From Theobroma cacao (Eukaryota > Streptophyta > Magnoliopsida > Malvales > Malvaceae): a stretch of DNA of 64,000 nucleotides. Positions 46,163 to 55,611 of the stretch are shown here, in pieces. Numbering within the stretch: position 1 is the first letter of the stretch; every line of letters starts with the position of its first letter. The translations under genes were made by a program, and so were the position numbers. The notes under the pieces are model-generated. The model was not told the DNA's origin, ran no database searches, and worked only from the letters and a program-made list of their open reading frames with translations. The DNA is taken from positions 16,977,355 to 17,041,354 of the forward strand of contig NC_030851.1 in assembly GCF_000208745.1 (NCBI RefSeq), given 5' to 3'.

Positions 46163-49100
46163 AAGTTTATAAGTTTTAATATTGTAATTTGCATAAAAAA
46201 ATGATAAAATTTTGATCCATTGGTCCAAAACTGAATCAACCGAACCAATTCGATGTTTGGTCGATTTGGTTATCTTTTATGTTTTGTTGTTTCTGGTCAA
46301 TTTTCTAAAAATATTTGGTCTATTTGGTCTTTAGGTATGGCGGACCGAACCGATTGAACCTCCCAATTACTCACCACTAATGGTAGCTACTGAACTTCTT
46401 ACAAATTATAATGATAACTCAAATAAAAGAAAGGACCCTCCATCAAGGAACAATAGCTTTAGCTCTAACATTGGGGTAAAATTTGCCAAAGTTAGAGACT
46501 TTTAAGTGATGGAGGGGAAAGGAAACCACCCATCAGAGACACATCCTAACCAAGGACAAATAGGATGTCGAGCTTCAAACCACGACTCCACATATCTTAT
46601 TTTTTTTGTAATGAACCTCATCAGGTAATCGAGTGCCCACACTAAGAACTCTGAATGCGATATGCACATCCAATGTCGAGACACCTCAACCCACACCCTA
46701 ATTAAGGAAGTCAAGGAGGAATCGATGCGAATGGGTTTAATTCATTCCCTTAACACTTCTAAGCACAACTAGAAAAGATGAAAAAAAAGTCTCAATGGGG
46801 TTTCATGTATGTGGATGCATTGTTGAATGGCAAAATGACCAAAGTCATGCTTGACATGGGGCCGTCCGACACCTTTATCACCTCAAAAGAGGCCAAGAGA
46901 TGTGGTCTTTAGGTTGAGAAAGACTTTGGGTAGATGAAAATAGTCAATTCATAGCCTTATCTTATATAAGGAACTGCAAAGACAAGAAGATTATGATCGG
47001 CTCTTGGGAATGAGGTGTAAACTTAACTATTGCCACTATAGATGACTTTGATGTCGTTCTTTGCTTAGACTTCATGACAAAAGCACAAGTCATTCCATTC
47101 CCTACTGCTAGCTATTTAATGTTTTTTATGGAATAACCATGTGAGGTACCTACTATAATCCTACCTAGGAGATGAAAGAAGTTAATATCAGCCATCTAGT
47201 TTAAAAAGGGGATTAAGAGGGGAGAACCTTCTTATGTGGCCATACCCATCTACAAAGGCAAAGATAACACAAACCTAATTCCCAAGGAGACTGAAGTTGG
47301 TTCTGGAAAAATTTGAGGATATGATGCCAAAACAGCCACCCAGAGTACTACCACCTTGACGAGCAATTAATCATGAGATAAAACTATTCTCGGGAGTCAA
47401 AACTCCTACCAAGGGACTGTATAGGATGGCTTCCCTATAACTAACCAAGTTAAGGAACAACTAGACAAGTTAATACCAATTGGATTCATCAAACCTTCAA
47501 AATCACCTTTTAGGGCCCCGATACTATTCTAGGTTAAGCAAGATGGGACTTTGCAATTATGTGTAGACCATTAGGCATTGAACAAAGTCACAGTAAGGAA
47601 CAAATATCCCATTCCCCTTATATTAGAACTCTTCAACCAATTAAGTCGTGCAAAGTATTTCTCTAAATTAGACCTTAGGTCTATATACCATAAGTAAAAG
47701 TTATCAATAGATATAAAATAAAAACCACTTGTGTAAAAAGATATGTTTTTGTATTTCTTGTTATGCCTTTTGGACTAACAAATGCTCTTTCCAGATTTTG
47801 CACATTAATGTATTAGGTTTTCCATGATTCTTTGGACAAGTTCGTGGTCGTATACTTGGACAACATTGTGGTGTAGAGTTCAACATTAAAAGAACATCAA
47901 GAGCATTTGTAACAAGTATTCCAAAGGTTATGGGACAACCAGTTATATGTGGAAAGAAAGAAATGTGCATTTACACAAACTTGTGTTCAATTTCTAGGCC
48001 ATATCATTGAGCAAGGTCACATCCGGATGGATATGCAGAAAGTGAAGGCCATCAAGGAATGGGAAACTTTTAAGAATATAACTGAACTTCGTTCATTCTT
48101 GGGGCTAGCCAACTACTAATGGAGATTTATGGAGGGGTATTCAAAGAAGACGGTGGTATTCGTGGAACTGTTGCAAAAAGTGACATAAATGGAGTTGGAC
48201 ATCTCAAAGTCAAGAAGCTTTCAAAGATTTGAAGGAAGTGATGATGACAGACATTGTCTTAGCACTCCTAAATATTGAAAAGCCTTTCAAGGTATAAATA
48301 GATGCATCAGACTTTTCTTTCATAGGATTATTATTACAAGAAAGACACACGATCGAGCTCGAAAGTAGAAAGTTGAATGAAGCTGAAAGAATATACATGG
48401 TGCAAGAAAAAAAACTCTTAACAGTAATTCATTATTTCCAAGCAAGGTGACACTACTTGTTAAAGTCTCAATTCATGATTAAGATAGGCAACACTACAGT
48501 CAATCACTTCCTCACACAACCAAAACTTACAACAAAACAAGCGAGATAGTAGGAGTTCCTAGCCAAGTTTTATTTTTTCTCAAGCATAAAGCTAGAAGGG
48601 TAACCAAGTGGCAAACGCCCTCAGTAGAAAGGTTGAATTCGTAGCTTTCAGAATGATAGCTTCAATGACAACAAGTAGAGTGACCGCGAATATCCACAAC
48701 CTTATTGAAAAAAACTTAAAATAAGACCCTTAGGCCACTGCCATTATGAAATTACTGGAGAGTGAGAAGTCAAACTGTTTTTGGTTGGAAAATGGGCTCA
48801 CACTAACAAAGGGGCCATGGATATTTGTTCTAGGAATAAGAGATATGAGACAAAAGTTGATGCGAGAATGTCATGATACTCTTTGGTAAGGCATCCAAGT
48901 TGGCAATGCACTGTTATGTTACTGAAACAACATTATTATTAACCACATATGTAGCAGAATGTGATGGATTATACTAAGACGTGCCTCATTTTCCAACAAA
49001 ACAAAGTGGAGAGACAAAAGCAAACAGAAATGCTCAAACCTTTACCAGTACTAACCAGACCTTGGGAAAGCATATCTCTTGACTTTATAGTAAGGCTTCC

Positions 49101-50084
49101 CAAAGTTGGAGATATGGCATTGATTCTGGTGGTAATGGACCATGTTTTAAAGTATCTTATGTTTATCCCGATCCGAAAGTTTAACTTTGCAGAAAATACG
49201 ACGCGTATGGTGTTCAAACATATGGTGAAATACTAAGGTGTCTTTTAAAGCATCATTAATGACAAGGATCCAAGGTTTACTGGTTTCTTTTAGAAAGAGC
49301 TCAAGTTGTTCAAGTTAAAACTTAACATCTCCTCTAATTATCATCCCCAGACAGATGGCCAAATGGAACACTTTAACGGATTATTAGATGAATATTTGCG
49401 ACATTTTATACAAGCAAACCAAAAATATTAGCATAATCTACTAAATATGGCTCAACTATGTTTCAACTCGTAAAAAAGTTCCTCCATTAACAAAACCCCT
49501 TTAAAGTCATCATTGGGCAACAACCTAGACTTCCCCATACCTCCATAGAGTCATATCGAGGGAAAAACCCCCGAGCATATATTATTCGAGCATATCTAGA
49601 GAAGGCCTTCGGTCCCATGAAAAAGTGGGTAGACAAAGGTCGAAAAATGTGACATTCTAAGGTGGGTGACCTTGTGTTAGTTTCACTACTACCCAAACAA
49701 CTTAGATTCCTAAGAAAGAGAGATTGACAACTAGTACAAAAGTATGAAGGCCCAATAATAATTACTGCCAAGGTTGGGAAAACCTTCTACAAGATTAATT
49801 CTCTTGATGACCAACACAAAAGTACTTGGTTAAATAAGAAAGTTTTAGAGTAGATGAAATCACTTGAGAGAGAGAAGTTGACCTTCATGCCTTCAAGCAA
49901 AAAATCGAAGAATTCCAAGCCAACCAGTCAATGAGGATGCCGACAGATTGAGTGAGGGAGGATTTCAAGAGCCAACCTTTGTATAGGGCCATGGCATAGA
50001 ATTGTTTAGGGGATTAAATCTGTAGTGCCTTAAGGGTAAATGTCTTGATTTTAAACAATGTAATGGTACTTTGTAGCATAATTA

Positions 50085-52922
50085 TGATAACTCTATTATA
50101 TAGAGTTATTTAGCCATATTTTGGATGTTAAAATAGCTAAGTCATTGTGTTTTAAGTCAATTTTAGATAGTTTTTATGTTTTTAGTTAATTAGTTTTAAA
50201 GCATGTTAACTTAGTTTAATTCAATTAATTCTAGTTCATTTTCATGTTGAAAGTCCTATTTTAAGCCAATATTGATTTAGTCCTTATGTTTGTAGATTTT
50301 GTTAGTCCCAAAGATGTGTGCTAGAGGGGGTAATAGCACTTTCTAAATGTCATTAAGCTTAATTTCTAATTAGAAGCTAGTTTAAGGTCAATGATGAGAA
50401 GTTAAATGCTTGATGAAAAAATGATTTGAAGAAGAGTGAAGTGAAAAATAAAAGAGGGTAGACAATGCTCAAAGATTTATAGTAGTTCTATCTCTTTGAC
50501 TTACATCTACTACCTTGATCTTTCAATGAAGGATTTTCAAACCAAATCACTAGAATCGGTGGAATTTTCCAAGCTTCCACCAAGCTTTTACAATGGTTTT
50601 TCACAAGCTCAACCACAACCTTTAACAATGATTTTTTCCAAGATCAACCAAAACCCAAAACTAACTTTTTTAAAGCTAAGTTAGAACTTACAACAACAAC
50701 CAAGCTAAACCAAGCTTGATTAATCCCCTTAGAGTGCCTCACACACTCAAGTAATCAAGGAGTACAAATATAACGAAGTACCTATGATCACTAACTTGAT
50801 CTGAATGGTACAAGATGAAGTGTTAAACTCTATTACAAAGATTTGAGTGAAGTGCAAGAAAAATTGAAAGAATTTTGCTATTTTTGGGCCCTTTTTGTTC
50901 TTGGAAGCATCTTTTGCATTTCTTAGCCGTTGGAGATGTCTTTTATACTTGAAAAATTAACTCTGATGGATGTTGACAGCTTCATACCGTTGGAAACAGT
51001 TTAGAGTCTATTCTAGCTGTTAGTTTATTTTCAGACATTCAAATTCAAATTCTCAGATAGTGAGCTTTTAGCTAGCTAACCATTCTCCTTAGTCTATTAA
51101 ATCTTCTCTGTCTCGCAATCAAATTTTTAACTGTGAGCTTTTAGCTGGCTAACCATACTTCTTAGTCGATTAAGTCTTCTCTATCTCACAATCTGCTTTA
51201 CTTCGTTAATCGGCTAAGTAAGATTTTAACCGATTAAGAGCTTACTGTCTTTGAAGTAGTCAATTTCACTTTGGACTTTAGCTGACTAACTCCCTTGGTT
51301 ATCTGACTAAGAAACTTCTGTTTGTAGCTAATTTGTAACTCCTTATTCTGACGAGTTTTGATGTTTACTTTCCAATCATTAATTTATTATTTACATACAT
51401 TTTCATCCTGCACACTCAAGTAGTATAGTTAGACATTAATAAATGGAAATGTTTTGTTATCATCAAAAACTTATGGAGCCAACAGGTTTTCAAATGCATA
51501 AAGTTAAATGGTGATGAACTATGCAATGGAGACTAAGTGCAGATTTTTACTAAACATGTTCCGGTAATTCAGACATAACTAAAGCTATAGAGATTCAATC
51601 AATGTGATTCTTGGACCATGGGAACGCTAAGAAGCAGACCTACAACTTTCATGTTTACTACTTTGCCTATATCAGCCTCAAGGTAGGAGAAAATTGCATT
51701 GCAAGTTGAGTTACTATGGTAGCACTACACCAAGGCAGCACAAGGAGCAGCGTCACGGCCTTGCAAGAGTCAAGGCCACACTCCCAAGGGAGCAGCAATG
51801 CTCCTATACAAACTCCCGAGAGGCCAGCGCTGCAGCACCCAAGGAGGAGGGTCATGGCACCCGTTAAAAGACAATGAAAAAAATTATGTTTGGAGCATCG
51901 CGGCGTTCTGACGTGGATTATGAAAATTCAGCCAATCGAGAATTAAGTTTTTTAGGGTTATTAGAGGCTATAAATAGGTAACTTTCAGCAATTGAGAGAG
52001 GAGGTTCAGAGAGGCAATGAACGGTAGTTTTTTGAGAGAAAAGGAAAGGGTTTTCAATGAGAGAAACGAGAACAAATCAAAGGAATTGAGGATCAAGAAT
52101 TAAAAAAGGCTTTGATATTTCTTTACTCTTCATTTCTTTCTTGTTATTTTTTGGTAAAAATGGTCTTTTCACTTGATTTAATCATGTCTGCTATAAATAC
52201 AATGATGAACTAAATTTGTTTTCTAGGAATATGGGATATTTCATTATGTAGTTTGAATATGTGATTTTTCCTTGCTTGGTATTAATAGAAATTGCATGGT
52301 TTATTCAATTATGCACTTAAGGTTTTTTCACTGTTTGATCACCAATTGAAATGTCTTGTGTATCTAAATGGAACTCAACAGAGGGAGTTTAGAGTAGACC
52401 ATAGTTTTGAATAGCCTTTTTTCGATTCACTTCGAAGTTAGGTGATAGTTTCATGTTTAAGATAGACATACACCTAAATACCTTAGGCAACTATGTTAGA
52501 ACACGAACTTAATGAACTTTTTCTAATAAATTTGCATAGACATATGGGATTAATTTTGAAAACATATGTGTGTATGATATCAACAAAGACGTGTACATAA
52601 TTTGGATTCAAGGTTAGCAATGTATTCTATTAATTTCAGTTAAGGAAAATAATTTAATTCAGACAGAGTTTTGAAAGACACCATAATCCTAGGTTTTGAG
52701 TAAATATTTCTTTTAGTGACAATTTGTTCTTCATTAATTACTTAGTTAATTAATTATTTTTAATTTAATTCAATTGAAAACAAGTGCTTGGATAAGATAT
52801 ATTATGTTATAAATTTAATACTTTGTAAAAATATGTGCACAGCTCTGTGGGAAACGATAATCAACTTACCTTTATATTACTTATATAGCCACGGGCACTT
52901 GCGTGTATTAATTCAATCAACA
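50085..52922 (+). mobile_element. Element Y, copy 2, carrying P3
   Basis: A perfect 5-bp duplication, AATTA, lies at 50080-50084 and 52923-52927. It runs from TGATAACTCTATTATATAGA to AATTCAATCAACA. The first 25 bases form a hairpin (ATAACTCTAT then ATAGAGTTAT). Near the right end is 'ctctgtgggaaacgataatc', as in Y1. Without P3 it is about 1.65 kb, like Y1 without W2. The TG...CA ends fit a solo LTR. Confidence 0.85.
50300..51484 (+). mobile_element. Solo LTR, family P, copy 3 (1185 bp), inside Y2
   Basis: It runs TGTTAGTCCC...GAGCCAACA. Flanks GATTT (50295-50299) and GGTTT (51485-51489) agree at 4 of 5. Its array (51065-51310) shows a shifted motif, TTAGYCGAYTAA, for example ttagtcgattaag, ttagctggctaac, ttaatcggctaag and ttaaccgattaag. 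Confidence 0.85.
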
Positions 52923-53333
52923 AATTATAAAATCTTATTAAGTCTTTAGGGGGAAGACCCTTGAGAGAAGAAGTGTCCTCATTTCACGCATTGTAACGGT
53001 TCATGGTGGCATAAGTGTAAAAGCTCATTAGCTCCCTATAGGGGGTGAATAGTAGACAGATTGTTAGGCTACCTCACTGGTTAAGATATGTTAGTGGCTA
53101 ATCATCTAGGGATACCCTTATAGCTCGACGATGGCACATTTATACTCTCGATCCCTTTGCACTTCCTTTTCAATATTAATAAAATATTTTTCATTTATTT
53201 GGAACCAGTTATTGTGTATATGGCATTCATTATACCTTATGATTTTACTATTGTTTTTCATAAACTAACTCATTGCTATAATTTGTATCTATTTAGATAA
53301 AATCAAGTTATTGGCTGACTTATGTGGATTATT

Positions 53334-53805
53334 ATTGGATGCTATACAATTAGACAGCTTGTGGTTTGCTATAACTCAAGCTCGGTGCATAAAGGATTTG
53401 GATTTTGTGCTCAAAGATCTTGTGATTTTGACTCAAAGATCTAAAAGGTATAATTATACATTCTTTTAATTAAGGTTTTTTTACATTAAATAGCCAAAGC
53501 ATAATTCTACCTAAGCAAAAAGTTTTAAATTTCTGTTGCACTTGTGATATGATTGCAAGTCATTTCCCCAACACCCCTTGTACATGTAAGGCAGTAAATT
53601 TTTTCCTTTAAGATAATTTCTATACAAAACACTTCCCTTTCACAAAAATTACACAAGTTATATAAGTAGCTCAAGTAGTTACAACTTACAAGGTACAATA
53701 TAGTGAAATTTTGTTCAAATAGCATGCGTCTCAAAATGTCTTTCAAGTAAAAACTTCGTACATTATCTTTTTTTTTTTTGTTAATAAATTACATTATCTC
53801 TAAGT
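53334..53805. other. Unassigned AT-rich sequence
   Basis: Between the Z 3' LTR and the first satellite remnants. No domain was recognised; the 73-codon minus-strand frame at 53525-53746 has no known features. Confidence 0.35.
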
Positions 53806-53896
53806 AAATGATCTTGATAATTCAACTACTAAAGGCAACAAAATCTCACTTCATAGTAAATGATTTTAATTAGTAACTAAGATTGAAGCGAGTTAT

Positions 53897-55490
53897 TATT
53901 AGAAAAGATAAGCTTAAAGTAAAACTACCAAGAGGGAGGTGAATTGGTTGTTAAGTAAAAATTTTCCCTTTTTATAAAAAATCAATTCAACTGTGAAAGA
54001 ATAAAATAATAAAACAGAGCATGAACTAAATATGTAAAAAGCAGCAAAGTAAGAAAAGACTTAGTAAGATTTTTATAGAGGTTTGGCCTTCTAATGCCTA
54101 TGCCCTTTCCCTTGATAGCACAAGGAGTTTGAATCTACTATCAGCTTACTTTTTCAATAGGGTTAGGTGTAACCTTTACAATATGCCTTTTGCAGAATCA
54201 GGCATAACCTTTACAACTTGCCTTTTGTAGGATCAAGTGTAAGCTCTACCAAGACACTATCTTTTCAAGTTAAAGCACAACCTGTACACAAGAATAAGCC
54301 TTGTAAAGGATTAGGCAAAACTTCTCTACCTTTTGCTTTGAGGTATAACCAATGCAATAGTGGATTCAAGTGAATCACAAACTAAAAACCTTTAAAAAGG
54401 TAAATAACAAAGTTTAAGTTCAAAAAGGTATGAGCTTTCACAAAAATAAGAATGATCAAGAAAGGTATAAGTTCAAGAAAGATCAATTGAAAGGTAAAGA
54501 TATGAACTTTAAGTTATTTGCTTGCTCAAATGTAGTAACTTTTCTACTCACAGCTGGTGCTCTTGTTTTTTCACTTTTTTCCTTTTCAAGGATGATTCAA
54601 AATCTTTCAAAATCATCTTCTCTTCTTGCTTTAACATCCTTAAGATGAATATTTATAGCCTTTAAGATTTTCTGCCCGTTGGAGTAAGTTTTGAATCATT
54701 TCTTGTACATTCAAGCCAACTTGCACAAATCTATCACTTTTGTAGAATTGGCTCTTTATAGTTGAGTTATTGATTTCTCGCAAAGTCTGTAGCTTTTTGT
54801 CTATGAAGAATTGATTCTTCTATTTTGAGGTGTTAGTTCTTCACTATAAGCTAGTGCTAAACTTTGAATTCAAGCTTGAATTTTGCCGTTCCACTTTTGT
54901 CTAATTGTGCCATGCCTTTCTTGGTCATCAAGTTTCTAAGTTGTACTTTTGGTGCTTCAAGAACCGACTTTTTCTCCTTGTAGAATCAATTCTTTCTTCT
55001 TTGTTTTTCTCCATTTGCATTCTGTCTCTCTAGAATCAATTCTTTGTCTTTAAGATGTCGATTTTTCATAATTCTTGAAGCTTTTGGCTTTCAAGAACCG
55101 ACTTTTCCTTGTCTCAAAATCGATTCTTCACTGTTGATCTTTACTCGAGAACTGACTTCTTTTTCTCCAGAATCGATTCTTCTTGTAATTAAAATATATT
55201 GATATATATTGTTCCTTTTTCATTCAAGAATCAAGTCTTTTCTTTTAAAAACTTGATCTTTGGGCTAGCACATATAATTTTGAAAACAAGAGACTTTTGA
55301 GAAAATTAAGAGCATGATCATCTATATTAAAAATATGTTCAAACAATTAAAGCATTTCGATATATTTTTCTATTAAGTTCAGCTTTAACAATCCTTTGAT
55401 ACTTTTCTTCATATTTAAAAATATCTTTCACTTGAAAAGCTCATTAAGTTCAATCAATTTTGTCATATCAAAACAATAATAAAGCTAATA
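53897..55490 (+). mobile_element. Solo LTR, family Q, copy 2 (1594 bp)
   Basis: A perfect duplication, GTTAT, lies at 53892-53896 and 55491-55495 within the satellite. The termini are TATTAG...CTAATA, that is TGTTAG...CTAACA with both terminal dinucleotides decayed to TA. It shares the LTR plan with Q1 ('gagggaggtgaattggttg', 'tttttatagaggtttggcc', 'tgtcatatcaaaaca'). The array motif is AGAATCGATTCT (54810-55185). Confidence 0.88.
54810..55185. repeat. AGAATCGATTCT array in Q2
   Basis: agaattgattctt (about 54814), agaatcaattctt (about 54983 and 55031), aaaatcgattctt (about 55122) and agaatcgattctt (about 55170), plus AGAACCGACTT variants (about 54960, 55096 and 55146). Confidence 0.88.
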
Positions 55491-55611
55491 GTTATCCATT
55501 CACATGTTTGAGTATAGTAGATGACCTTAATTAGTTGCCAAGACTTATTGAGTTATTCGTCGATAAATGACTTAATTTAGTACCTAAAATTTACCAGGTT
55601 ATCAATTTACA

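Larger units (their letters stand above)
44082..46379. mobile_element. hAT-like transposon, non-autonomous, carrying LTR Q1
   Basis: The inverted ends are TAGAAGTAAGCAAAACTTG (left) and, inverted right, TAGTGGTGAGTAATTGGGAG. Subterminal repeats of 'cggtccgat/ttggtcc' type lie at both ends (44105-44235 and 46205-46360). The 8-bp flanks ACGGCAAC (44074-44081) and ATGGTAGC (46380-46387) differ only by three transitions. No transposase was found: the interior outside Q1 is AT-rich non-coding. It inserted into Z gag. Confidence 0.8.
41970..49980 (+). pseudogene. Ty3/gypsy chromovirus polyprotein (gag-pol), degenerate
   Basis: Domains in order, read across frames: gag (about 42480-42590: ARRKLWELKQTRSMREFIKN, resuming at 43952 with LDIKDMTEKEKLFYFLNGLK); zinc knuckle-like FCNEPHQVIECPH (about 46608); protease (46815-46915: LLNGKMTKVMLDMGPSDTFI, the active D[ST]G reads DMG); reverse transcriptase (47440-47900: [28 protein letters not shown], and VVVYLDNIVV in place of YLDD); RNase H (48200-48640: IDASDFSFIGLLLQE, ESRKLNEAERIY); integrase (48860-49450: KTCLIFQQNKV, SLDFIVRL, DKDPRFTG, HPQTDGQMEHFNGLLDEYLR, so D, D and E are visible); a VLVSLLPKQLRFLRKR block; and a chromodomain tail, VDLHAFKQKIEEFQA (about 49875). 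Stops and frameshifts throughout make it dead. Inserted elements P2 and hAT/Q1 interrupt gag. The chromodomain suggests chromatin-targeted integration in its ancestor. Confidence 0.93.
50021..53333 (+). mobile_element. 3' LTR of chromovirus Z, split by Y2
   Basis: Pieces 50021-50084 and 52928-53333 match the 5' LTR. The right end is diverged beyond 53333: the expected last 60 bp or so are not recognisable, and no target-site duplication for Z was found. Confidence 0.8.
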
